NCBI GenBank assembly: GCA_020437045.1
Contig: JAGQWV010000351.1
Location: 1-7,959, forward strand
DNA length: 7,959 bases
Reading direction: 5' to 3'
From: Saprospiraceae bacterium
GTDB taxonomy: Bacteria; Bacteroidota; Bacteroidia; Chitinophagales; Saprospiraceae
Of this stretch, positions 1-6,904 are shown in pieces. A program made the translations under genes and the position numbers. Numbering within the stretch: the stretch's first letter is position 1; the number at the start of each line of letters is the position of its first letter. The notes under the pieces are model-generated. The model saw only the letters and a list, made by a program, of their open reading frames with translations, did not search any database and was not told the origin of the DNA.

Positions 1-2
1 TC

Positions 3-152
3 GGGATTGCGGCAAGGATGTTATCGGAAACGGATATGCAGATCACCCGGATCTGTTATGAAAGCGGTTACAATAGTTTAGCCAATTTCAACAGTCAATT
101 TAAGAGCTTGATGGGGCAGTCACCGTCTGATTATCGCAACAGTTTTCGGTGA
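3..152 (+). CDS. AraC-family transcriptional regulator, C-terminal fragment (cut by left edge)
   Basis: This is the last 49 residues plus stop of a gene that begins before the window. The reading frame shows the second helix-turn-helix of an AraC/XylS DNA-binding domain: an 'ARMLSETDMQITRICYESGY' stretch followed by 'FNSQFKSLMGQSPSDYR', which matches the family pattern of an I..I...GY/F helix, then F...FK...G.SP..YR. AraC proteins bind DNA through two such motifs, and most activate sugar-use genes in response to an effector bound by the N-terminal domain. That domain is outside the window, so the effector class is unknown. The gene points toward the propeller-toroid gene and could control it or the opposing operon; this is inferred from proximity only. 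The family call is secure and the target is not. Confidence 0.9.
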   Translation, partial: GIAARMLSETDMQITRICYESGYNSLANFNSQFKSLMGQSPSDYRNSFR

Positions 153-343
153 AATCGCTTCATCCATCTTTTATTTTCCAAAAGTTGCTTTTCTGAGACC
201 CTTTTCCTGCATTTGCAACTTTGTGAAGAAATTGTAGGAAAAAGCTAAAAAACCATTTGAGCCTGAGTCGTTCAAGTCCTTTATTTGTGAGTACATCTGG
301 GTACTAAAGCTTTACCCGAAATTAACGATTAATAAGTCAGCTC
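153..343. other. Intergenic region between the AraC fragment and the secreted protein gene
   Basis: These 191 bases hold no convincing gene. They contain an AT-rich stretch with A-runs, an 8-base inverted repeat (AAAGTTGC at 182-189, GCAACTTT at 216-223, 26 bases apart) and a Bacteroidota-like promoter candidate at 256-287. No GC-rich hairpin followed by a T-run was seen behind the AraC stop, so there is no clear intrinsic terminator for that gene. The base just before the ATG at 344 shows no Shine-Dalgarno sequence, which is usual in this phylum. Confidence 0.6.
256..287 (+). promoter_or_regulatory. Candidate Bacteroidota-type promoter for the propeller-toroid gene
   Basis: TTTG at 256-259 is followed after 20 bases by TTTATTTG at 280-287. 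The latter differs from the phylum's -7 consensus TAnnTTTG at one position (T for A), and the spacing lies in the accepted range for the -33/-7 pair. Transcription would start shortly after 287, leaving a leader of about 50 bases before the ATG at 344. TTTG is common in AT-rich DNA, so this remains a candidate. Confidence 0.4.
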
Positions 344-406
344 ATGAGGTTTCTTGGTCTAATTGGTTTATGTCTTTATGCGATTGCTTTGCCGGCACAA
401 TCTTCA
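344..406 (+). other. Signal peptide coding region of the propeller-toroid protein
   Basis: Residues 1-21 contain a short basic start (MR), a hydrophobic core (FLGLIGLCLYAIAL) and a PAQS region. Cleavage after Ala18 would expose Gln19. The cysteine at residue 10 sits inside the hydrophobic core and lacks a lipobox context, so a lipoprotein is unlikely. Confidence 0.7.
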
Positions 407-2584
407 ACTTCAGACTTGTATCAGGATGTTCCATTTGTACAGGACTACTCAGTGAAGTATTACTTGTCCGGTGAGGATGTTCGTGTTTCTAATGTAAGTG
501 TCGATCGAAACCAATCGATTCGCATCATGACTAATCACGGCATCTTGCAGCCAAAGGATGGTCGATTCCTTCAGCCAGGTACCTTCGCTACTGACAGGGA
601 ATATTTACCTATGCAGGATATGGAGATCGGTGCCTTGGGTATTTATGAAAATCAATTTATTTATGTGAATCGGAAGGCGGTCTTCAGTAATGCATGGGCC
701 GGGGATTTTTTTCAACCTCATCATTTGCCCGGCGTGGATTATTTGTGTATGGGAGACAATTTCGAATTTGTGATTTCCGATGGGCAAAAAATCGAATACT
801 TCTCCGCTGCAAATTCAGAAGGAGAGATCTATCAATTGCCCGGGGAGATGAAGGAAATGCAATATGCAGAAAATACCAAAGCCTACTATTTATTATTAGC
901 GGATGGTATTTATCAATTTAATCCATCCAGGGAGACTTTGGAAAAATTCATAAAAAAGGATGGAGTCACCACATTTGCAACGGACAAGGACACGATAATT
1001 ATAGCCACGGCTGAAGGTTATCAAAAAATGAGCATGAAGAATGGTCAAGCTATCGGTGCTCCGGTATCAAAATTACCCTGTCCAGAAATTACTTGCCTGG
1101 CCAAGATCAATGACCAATGGTGGTTTGGTTCAACGGAAGGTGCTTTTGTACAGCGGTCTGACGGCAAATATGATTTTTACAATGGTGAACGATGGCTGGC
1201 TAGCAATGACGTGGTCGACATACAGGCCGGACCCGATCACTCGGTCCTTATTTTGTCTAAAAAAGGATTAGCGCAAATCTTTTTTCAGGACATTACCTTA
1301 TTGGATAAGGCTACTTATTTTGAAGAACAAGTGCGACTTAGGCACATCAGGCATGGCTTTAATGCCACTCTCGGAGATATGGAAAAGGGAGATATTTTTA
1401 CGGGAACACTCAAGGATTCAGATAACGATGGCCTTTGGACTTCCATGTATCTTGCTGCAGAAGCTTTCCGATATAAAGTGACGGGATCTGCAGAAGCTTT
1501 ACAAAATTGTCAGGAGTCACTCGACGCCATGGAACGTCTCTATACCATCAATCCAGTTGCCGGTTTTCCCTCCCGCTCCTTCGAACGATTCGGATACAAA
1601 ACCCGATTAGCAGACCCCGGACGCTGGCAGCATGCTACCGATCCAAATTGGGACTGGAAGTCTACAACCAGTAGCGATGAGGCTATAGGACACATGTTTG
1701 TATTTGGCGTTATCGCCGAGCTGGTCGACGATGCCCAAATGCAAAACCAGGCTATTCGATTGATGGATACCTTGATGAGTCACATTGTAAAAAATGATCT
1801 ATATATGATCGATTACGATGGCAATCCAACCACCTGGGGTAGATGGAATCCAGAGTATGTAAATGCTTTTCCGATTGTAGTGGGAGATCGAAAACTAAAT
1901 TCCTCCAATATTATCAGTATGCTCCAGACGGCCTATTATTTTACGAAAAAGGAAAAGTATAAAAATAAAGCACTTGAACTGCTGTATGATTATGGATATC
2001 TGGATAATCTTATCCGACCCATAAATCTTATTGGTTCTGCACCTGATGGTTCAGACGATTGGAGCAAGATGTTGTCAGAATCGTGGAATCACTCGGATGA
2101 TGAAATGTATTATTGTGGATACTGGGGGCTATACCGGTATGCATTGAATGATGAATTGAAAAAGAAGTACAAGGAAGCCATTCTCGATCACTGGCAGGCT
2201 GAAAGGCCAGAAAAAGAAGGACTCTGGAATATATTTACCGCCATCACCGGAACAAAAGATTTTGACTTGAAGGAAGCTGTTTGGTACCTTCAGCAACACC
2301 CTGTCGATCTGATCAATTGGGCAGTAGTCAACAGTAACAGGAAAGACCTGGATTGGCTACCTGATAATTTTCGAACCCAACGTATTGCGGAAGTCCTACC
2401 TCCGGACGAACGTCCGATTCAACGGCATAATTCAAATATGTTTAATCTAGATCGTACAGGAGGAAATGGCACCTCTGAATCCAGTGCCGGAGATATCTGG
2501 TTGTTACCGTATTGGCTGGGCCGATATTTTGGAGTGATCTCCGCACCGGAATCTATCGAGCCAACATCTCTAACGGATTGGTAA
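344..2584 (+). CDS. Exported beta-propeller / alpha-toroid protein of unknown function
   Basis: The 746-residue product begins with a type I signal peptide: hydrophobic residues 3-17 and a likely cut after LPA (18), leaving an N-terminal Gln. It should act in the periplasm or outside. Residues about 30-320 are beta-rich with propeller-like repeats; the clearest blade is 'WWFGSTEGAFVQRSDGKYDFY' region 259-279 followed by 'VVDIQAGPDHSVLILSKKGLA' region 290-310, in the style of two-component-regulator propeller (Reg_prop) blades. From about 320 to 730 the sequence is helical, with Trp- and acid-rich loops typical of (alpha/alpha)-barrel carbohydrate enzymes: 'DSDNDGLWTSMY' (358-369, a possible calcium loop), 'SSDEAIGH' (443-450), 'YDGNPTTWGRW' (491-501) and 'ESWNHSDDEMYYCGYWG' (579-595). 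No histidine kinase, membrane anchor or type IX sorting domain is visible. A role in glycan binding or cleavage is inferred. I know no characterised homologue, so the catalytic residues are unassigned. Confidence 0.85.
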   Translation: MRFLGLIGLCLYAIALPAQSSTSDLYQDVPFVQDYSVKYYLSGEDVRVSNVSVDRNQSIRIMTNHGILQPKDGRFLQPGTFATDREYLPMQDMEIGALGIYENQFIYVNRKAVFSNAWAGDFFQPHHLPGVDYLCMGDNFEFVISDGQKIEYFSAANSEGEIYQLPGEMKEMQYAENTKAYYLLLADGIYQFNPSRETLEKFIKKDGVTTFATDKDTIIIATAEGYQKMSMKNGQAIGAPVSKLPCPEITCLAKINDQWWFGSTEGAFVQRSDGKYDFYNGERWLASNDVVDIQAGPDHSVLILSKKGLAQIFFQDITLLDKATYFEEQVRLRHIRHGFNATLGDMEKGDIFTGTLKDSDNDGLWTSMYLAAEAFRYKVTGSAEALQNCQESLDAMERLYTINPVAGFPSRSFERFGYKTRLADPGRWQHATDPNWDWKSTTSSDEAIGHMFVFGVIAELVDDAQMQNQAIRLMDTLMSHIVKNDLYMIDYDGNPTTWGRWNPEYVNAFPIVVGDRKLNSSNIISMLQTAYYFTKKEKYKNKALELLYDYGYLDNLIRPINLIGSAPDGSDDWSKMLSESWNHSDDEMYYCGYWGLYRYALNDELKKKYKEAILDHWQAERPEKEGLWNIFTAITGTKDFDLKEAVWYLQQHPVDLINWAVVNSNRKDLDWLPDNFRTQRIAEVLPPDERPIQRHNSNMFNLDRTGGNGTSESSAGDIWLLPYWLGRYFGVISAPESIEPTSLTDW

Positions 2585-2604
2585 GAAATTAAAGATTTAA
2601 TTTC
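2585..2604. repeat. Perfect AT-rich inverted repeat at the convergent gene junction
   Basis: GAAATTAAA (2585-2593) and TTTAATTTC (2596-2604) are exact reverse complements separated by two bases; as RNA this gives about an 8-pair stem with a four-base loop. It starts immediately after the stop of the propeller-toroid gene and covers the stop and last codons of the opposing small membrane protein gene. It may act as a two-way transcription end point. No T-run follows on either strand and the stem is almost all A-T pairs, so it is a poor classic intrinsic terminator. Confidence 0.4.
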
Positions 2605-2822
2605 CTGATCCTCCTTTGAGAAAATAAAGTCATCCCACCACCGATCAGCACCAGGATTAATCCTGCAACCAGGTCAGTAACTTTCTCAAGAAAGGTATTG
2701 CAATACAAATGCGCCACCATAATTATAATTCCAAATAATAAAATATAAATACCCAATGCCTGATTAATTTTGGCTTCTTTCCAACTGGGATTATTGAGTT
2801 TTTCTTCGGCAAATTTTGACAT
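2589..2822 (-). CDS. Small two-helix membrane protein, function unknown
   Basis: The product has 77 residues. A charged N-terminal segment (1-20, with KFAEEKLNNPSWKEAK) precedes a hydrophobic helix at about 22-40, a short turn (CNTFLEKVTD), a second helix at about 50-67 and a basic tail (QRRIRKLNL). By the positive-inside rule both ends face the cytoplasm. The ATG lies one base after the stop of the upstream 71-residue gene, which argues for a real, co-translated gene and not a chance frame. It is the last gene of the minus-strand operon. I recognise no family. It could be an accessory subunit of the symporter or an unrelated small membrane protein. Confidence 0.7.
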   Translation of the reverse strand: MSKFAEEKLNNPSWKEAKINQALGIYILLFGIIIMVAHLYCNTFLEKVTDLVAGLILVLIGGGMTLFSQRRIRKLNL

Positions 2823-2823
2823 C

Positions 2824-3039
2824 TTAAAATATATAGTAGGTGTAAAATAATGAACCCAGGACCAGTAATGCCCAGATCTTTAAATTCATGTACCATCTTC
2901 TATCTTCCTTTGCGATACCTTCAAAGATATATTCATTAGAAATAGATAGAACGAGGACAGCAATAATTCCAAACAGGATCAGAAAGATTATTTTGGCCTG
3001 CTCGGCGGATACATTTTGCAACCAGTTGAAATTCAACAT
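2824..3039 (-). CDS. Small two-helix membrane protein next to the symporter, function unknown
   Basis: The product has 71 residues. An amphipathic N-terminus (MLNFNWLQNVSAEQAK) leads into a hydrophobic helix at about 16-34. A polar loop follows (NEYIFEGIAKEDRRWYMNLK, about 35-54), then a second helix at about 55-71 that runs to the last residue (FYTYYIF). It starts 26 bases after the symporter stop and ends one base before the next small gene. This tight spacing, with two helices and no signal for cleavage, supports an inner-membrane protein made together with the symporter. Proteins of this size beside SSS genes are plausible transporter partners, but no function is established here. Confidence 0.72.
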   Translation of the reverse strand: MLNFNWLQNVSAEQAKIIFLILFGIIAVLVLSISNEYIFEGIAKEDRRWYMNLKIWALLVLGSLFYTYYIF

Positions 3040-3065
3040 TTGATTAGGATTTTATTTTTTACCAT

Positions 3066-4556
3066 TTACTTTCTAATGACTCGCGAAAAAACCAGTCCGG
3101 AAAGTTGAATATCTGTTTTTGGTGTGGTAAATAAGCTGACAATAATGGTTACCACAAAACCGGTGACAAATGACCACCAGGACACATAAAGGAAAGGATC
3201 CTCAATGGTAAAGATTCCATCCACAGAATTTAAGATAAATGCCACGACTATTCCAATAACCAGCCCTGCCAGTCCTCCCCATTGTGTGGCTCTCTTCCAG
3301 AATATACCAAGGAGTAGTATCGAAAAGATCGGACCTTGAAAGTAAGATAGAAAAGATTGGATGGCGACATACAGTCCCGGGTACTGGCTACTGATTTTCG
3401 ATGTCGCAACCCCTAAAACCAGTAAAGAAATGGTCGTTATTCTACCGACCGCCAAATAGTGTTTGTCGGATGCGTTTGGACGGATATAGGGTTCATAAAT
3501 ATCTTTTGTGAAAATAGTGGCTGTAGAGTTAAGAATGGAATCTACACTGGACATCAATCCCGCAAAAAATGCGGAGAACATTAATCCAATTAACCCTGGC
3601 GGTAATATTGATTTAATTAACATCGGTAGTGCCTGATCACCATCTTCTAATCCTGGATGTATGATAATGGCCATCAACCCGGGAAAAAGAACCAGGACCG
3701 GAATCATCATTTTTAATCCTGCTGCCATAATCATACTGGCTTTTGCATGCCAAACATTTTTAGCCGTAAGACACCTCTGAACGATCGCTTGGTTTCCAAT
3801 CATATAAGCGTTTGCCATGACAAAGGTAAGTCCGAAAAGAATACCCGTCCAGGGGTATGGCGTGGGGGTGTCTGCCGGTTGCATCAATTTAAAATGCTGG
3901 CTAAATTCCGGCCCCATAGCGGTGATTTTATCTACCATGACCTCCCAGCCGCCTATTTCTTCCAGTCCGAGAAAAACCAGAGTAAATCCACCAACAAACA
4001 TGATAATCAGTTGTACAACATCCGTCATTACCACAGCCGTAATACCGCCGAAGTATGTATATAATCCTACCACGACTGCGGTGATGATAATCGAAGACCA
4101 AATCGACCATCCCATCAATACGTTCAGTAGTACGGCACTGGCCCAAAATAGTACGCCGAGATTGACGGCAAAAAAGAATAGCCAGGTCAGTGAAGCTATT
4201 GTCCGGACATGTCGGTTATATCTTTTGCCTAAATATTCAGGAATGGTATATACACCTCCCTTCCAAAAATAAGGCACAAAGATAAAGGCCGCTAACAACA
4301 TAGCAGGCACGGATCCTATCCAATCAAAATTACCTACGGAAATACCATACCGGTAGCCTTGTCCGGATATTCCTACAAAATCCAGGGCACCAATATCAGA
4401 CACCACGATGGACATTCCTATTGCCCAGAAAGGAAGGCTTTTTCCAGCCAGAAAATAATCTTCAGAACTACTGACGAAGCGACGGAAATAAAATCCCAGG
4501 ATCAATATTCCGATGATATAGGCTATAACGATAAAATAATCTATTCCTGCGAGCAT
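3066..4556 (-). CDS. SSS-family sodium/solute symporter (SLC5/SGLT type)
   Basis: The 496-residue protein is an inner-membrane carrier that would couple inward sodium flow to uptake of a solute, most likely a sugar. It is rich in hydrophobic helices throughout and of usual family length. Visible SSS hallmarks are 'EDYFLAGKSLPFW' (32-44), 'GGVYTIPEYLGKRYN' (100-114), 'YTYFGGITAVVMTDVVQ' (166-182), 'NQAIVQRCLTAKN' (255-267), and 'FAGLMSSVDSILNSTATIFTKDIY' region 331-354. The Ser pair in that last stretch corresponds to the sodium-site serines of the Vibrio galactose symporter vSGLT, and the Asn-Gln at 255-256 lies where sugar carriers of this family contact substrate. The ATG is 9 bases past the dehydrogenase stop, so the two genes are probably co-transcribed. 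The substrate cannot be read from sequence; an amino sugar or the GH2 product is inferred from context. No frameshift is seen. Confidence 0.93.
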   Translation of the reverse strand: MLAGIDYFIVIAYIIGILILGFYFRRFVSSSEDYFLAGKSLPFWAIGMSIVVSDIGALDFVGISGQGYRYGISVGNFDWIGSVPAMLLAAFIFVPYFWKGGVYTIPEYLGKRYNRHVRTIASLTWLFFFAVNLGVLFWASAVLLNVLMGWSIWSSIIITAVVVGLYTYFGGITAVVMTDVVQLIIMFVGGFTLVFLGLEEIGGWEVMVDKITAMGPEFSQHFKLMQPADTPTPYPWTGILFGLTFVMANAYMIGNQAIVQRCLTAKNVWHAKASMIMAAGLKMMIPVLVLFPGLMAIIIHPGLEDGDQALPMLIKSILPPGLIGLMFSAFFAGLMSSVDSILNSTATIFTKDIYEPYIRPNASDKHYLAVGRITTISLLVLGVATSKISSQYPGLYVAIQSFLSYFQGPIFSILLLGIFWKRATQWGGLAGLVIGIVVAFILNSVDGIFTIEDPFLYVSWWSFVTGFVVTIIVSLFTTPKTDIQLSGLVFSRVIRK

Positions 4557-4565
4557 TCTTTAGTA

Positions 4566-5603
4566 TTAGGATTCAATTAATATGACTTCATTTTTAAGGG
4601 ATGATCGATAAGCGGCATCAACGATTTTCATGACCGTCATACCTTCTTCAATTCCCGGTGATGGTTGACTGCGGGTTTTCATACATTCCACAAAATATTT
4701 CATTTGGTGATCATATATTTTTTGATCACAATGTTCCGATTTATTTATTGGTGTGAATTTTAGCGATTTGAGTTCTTCCCCTTCTTGTATTTTAGCCTCT
4801 GTGGGAAAGAGACTGGCGTAACCTTTTGTTCCGTAGATGCGGGTTGCTGCTTCTGGTCCATCTGCGTATGAATGCCACCATCCCGACTCAATAATCGAAG
4901 TGCTGTCATCAGACCAGTTGATGATCAATATTCCATTATCATCTACATCATATTTACCAAACCGGGTATCGATTCGGGCATACACAGAAACGGGTCGAGG
5001 ATCTCCTAGGAGATAGCGACAGGTGTCAATGGCATGTACTCCCATATCAATTAGAGCTCCACCACCAGCCAATTGATGCGAAACAAACCAACCGGAGGGG
5101 CCCCAGTTCTGATGAATACCGTAACCCTTGGTTTTAAAAATGCTACCTATTGCTCCGGAATTAATCAAATGTTTTATTTGATCAACTTCCTCATCAAATC
5201 TCCACATATGACCAACCATGACGATTCGGTTATTCGATTCGGCATTTTCCTGAATTATTTTGCATTCATCGGTATTCATTGCCATGGGTTTTTCCAGAAA
5301 GACATCTTTTCCCATTTTTAAAGCGGCATTAGCAAATGGAGCATGAAATTTATTCGGAGTGGCAATGATGACCGCGTCGATGTCCGGACGTTTTAATATT
5401 TCTTCGAATGTTAGAATTTCGGAAATATTAAATTCGGCCATTAATGCACTTAGCTTTTCGTGATTGGTACCCGATAAGGCGATATTGACTTCTGGTATTT
5501 TTTCTAAGGCGCGGATATGATATCTGGAAATGTAACCACCACCGATCACCGCAATGTTTTTTTTGTGCATATCTACTACATCTTGGTCCGGAGTATTATC
5601 CAT
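4566..5603 (-). CDS. Gfo/Idh/MocA-family NAD(P)-dependent sugar or cyclitol dehydrogenase
   Basis: The 345-residue protein has the family's two-domain layout. An N-terminal Rossmann fold (about 15-135) carries the dinucleotide loop 'VIGGGYISRYH' (19-29), 'IIATPNKFHAP' (79-89) and the family signature EKP (104-106). A C-terminal alpha/beta sheet domain carries 'GGGALIDMGVHAIDTCRYLLG' region (180-200), where Asp186 and His190 fit the usual substrate-site pattern. Members oxidise or reduce a ring hydroxyl or ketone of sugars and inositols in the cytoplasm. The ATG shares one base with the aminotransferase stop (TAATG), so the two are probably translationally coupled and work on linked intermediates. 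A second in-frame ATG at 5570, giving MHKKNIAVIGGG, would be a more typical family N-terminus; the upstream start is preferred for the overlap but is not proven. Confidence 0.92.
   Translation of the reverse strand: MDNTPDQDVVDMHKKNIAVIGGGYISRYHIRALEKIPEVNIALSGTNHEKLSALMAEFNISEILTFEEILKRPDIDAVIIATPNKFHAPFANAALKMGKDVFLEKPMAMNTDECKIIQENAESNNRIVMVGHMWRFDEEVDQIKHLINSGAIGSIFKTKGYGIHQNWGPSGWFVSHQLAGGGALIDMGVHAIDTCRYLLGDPRPVSVYARIDTRFGKYDVDDNGILIINWSDDSTSIIESGWWHSYADGPEAATRIYGTKGYASLFPTEAKIQEGEELKSLKFTPINKSEHCDQKIYDHQMKYFVECMKTRSQPSPGIEEGMTVMKIVDAAYRSSLKNEVILIES
5557..5564 (-). repeat. Eight-base A tract near the dehydrogenase start
   Basis: The + strand shows eight T in a row, read as A8 in the gene, covering the Lys-Lys-Asn codons just after the second possible ATG (residues 14-16). 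Runs of this length can cause polymerase or ribosome slippage. The frame is intact here, and AT-rich Lys/Asn codons alone may explain the run. Confidence 0.6.
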
Positions 5604-6904
5604 TATTCAATTTCACATTCAGATAGAACATCGGCTTGTTCATATATTTTTCCAATAGCCGTGGCAATAAGATCCATTTCCGATTGATCTCCCATGAGTA
5701 TTTTATGATGAAAACAGATAGCATTTTGATGGAAGATCTTTTCGCATATTGGTAGTGAATAGTTCTCTGGGTTGATTTTTTCCCAATATTGATCATTTAG
5801 ATGATGCCGTGAGGGTTTTGTGTGCGGTTGGTATAAGTCACATTGGTTAAGCGGTGTATAACATGAATCTACCTGCACTCCCAGTTCTGCTTCAAGTGCT
5901 TTTCGGAAGATCGAAACCGGTAAATCCCGGAAATGTTCTTGCTCATATCTAAAGGCAAAATTAAAATAAGACTCTTTTGTTTCTTTCGGATCCCGGTACA
6001 TTGGCTGTATTCCATTAAGTTCGGAAAGTAGCTTATTTAGATAAATGCCATTTTTATCTCTCTTCTCATTCTGCGATGGTAAGCGTTGAAGGCCTTCCAA
6101 TAGAATGGCCGCTTGAAATTCAGTGATACGATAATTGCCGGATTGAATAAAATTACCTTCATCTTCATATTGACCGGCACCTTTGTCCGCCTGGTCATTC
6201 AACGAGTGCTCAGGCCTTCTACCGCAATTGCGCAGTGCATCCAGTTTTTCCGCGAGTTGGTGGTCATTGGTCGTGATTGCTCCTCCTTCACCCGAAGTGA
6301 GAATCTTGGACAGTTGAAAACTAAAACTACCCGCAATACCGATTGAGCCGGCTTTCTGGCCATTCCACTCTCCACCGTGTTTGTGTGCGCAATCTTCAAT
6401 GACAAAGAGTTGATGTTTGCGTGCGAGTTCGAGAATGCGATCCATGTTGGCAAAACTGCCGTACAAGTGCACGGGAATGATCGCCCGTGTCCTCGGTGTA
6501 ATCGCTGCTTCTATCTGTTGTGGATCTATGCACCAATTGCTTTCCAGTACATCTACCAAAACCGGTGTAGCATTTACATCAATGACGGCAGCAGCAGTGG
6601 CTTGCCAGGTGAGACCAGGTACGATGACTTCATCTCCCCATCCAATGCCCAGCGCCTCAAGAATTAATTGCAAAGTCACGGTACCATTTACGCAGGAGAT
6701 GGTATGCTTGCAGCCAATGTACTCGGAAAATCGGTGGTTAAACTCAGTTTCAAAGGGGCCATTGTAAGACCAGATTCCACTATGCAAGACCTGCAATAAT
6801 GCATCAGCCTCATGTTGATCCCATACAGGCCATTTTGGCCAGGGGTTTAACTTAGTATCCCGAACCGGAATTCCTCCCAAAATTGCCAGTTTAGATGTGC
6901 TCAT
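5603..6904 (-). CDS. DegT/DnrJ/EryC1/StrS-family PLP-dependent aminotransferase
   Basis: The 433-residue protein is a fold-type I aminotransferase of the sugar/cyclitol amination family, acting in the cytoplasm. Visible marks are the N-terminal 'ILGGIPVRD' (8-16), the cofactor-phosphate loop 'VNGTVTLQL' (72-80), 'VPGLTWQATAAAV' (95-107), 'VIEDCAHKHGG' (168-178) with Asp171 for the pyridine nitrogen, 'SFSFQLSKILTSGEGGA' (193-209) with Lys200 as the Schiff-base lysine, 'LRNCGRRP' (224-231) and 'NYRITEFQAA' (257-266). The LTSGEGGA and NCGRRP stretches are closer to the AHBA-synthase / scyllo-inosose aminotransferase side of the family than to the UDP-amino-sugar enzymes. Length is normal and the active site complete. 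It overlaps the dehydrogenase by one base. The partner amine donor (often Glu or Gln) and the keto substrate are unknown. Both amination and the reverse deamination are possible. Confidence 0.93.
   Translation of the reverse strand: MSTSKLAILGGIPVRDTKLNPWPKWPVWDQHEADALLQVLHSGIWSYNGPFETEFNHRFSEYIGCKHTISCVNGTVTLQLILEALGIGWGDEVIVPGLTWQATAAAVIDVNATPVLVDVLESNWCIDPQQIEAAITPRTRAIIPVHLYGSFANMDRILELARKHQLFVIEDCAHKHGGEWNGQKAGSIGIAGSFSFQLSKILTSGEGGAITTNDHQLAEKLDALRNCGRRPEHSLNDQADKGAGQYEDEGNFIQSGNYRITEFQAAILLEGLQRLPSQNEKRDKNGIYLNKLLSELNGIQPMYRDPKETKESYFNFAFRYEQEHFRDLPVSIFRKALEAELGVQVDSCYTPLNQCDLYQPHTKPSRHHLNDQYWEKINPENYSLPICEKIFHQNAICFHHKILMGDQSEMDLIATAIGKIYEQADVLSECEIE

Noticed and set aside
344..2584. 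Hybrid two-component sensor (HTCS) because of the propeller-like N-terminus
   Set aside because: No transmembrane helix after the propeller, and no histidine kinase, receiver or HTH domain; the C-terminal half is helical with carbohydrate-enzyme-like loops.
3817..4272. 151-codon open frame on the + strand inside the symporter gene
   Set aside because: It lies fully antisense to a well-supported SSS gene; its translation is Thr/Ser/Pro-rich and shows no family motif, as expected of a shadow frame.
5596..5796. 66-codon minus-strand frame overlapping the aminotransferase 3' end
   Set aside because: It is in another frame of the same strand as a confident gene and has no motif or conserved-looking segment.
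6377..6767. Two overlapping + strand open frames of 96 and 116 codons
   Set aside because: Both are antisense to the aminotransferase active-site region, whose motifs are intact; the translations are Cys/Met-rich and without recognisable features.
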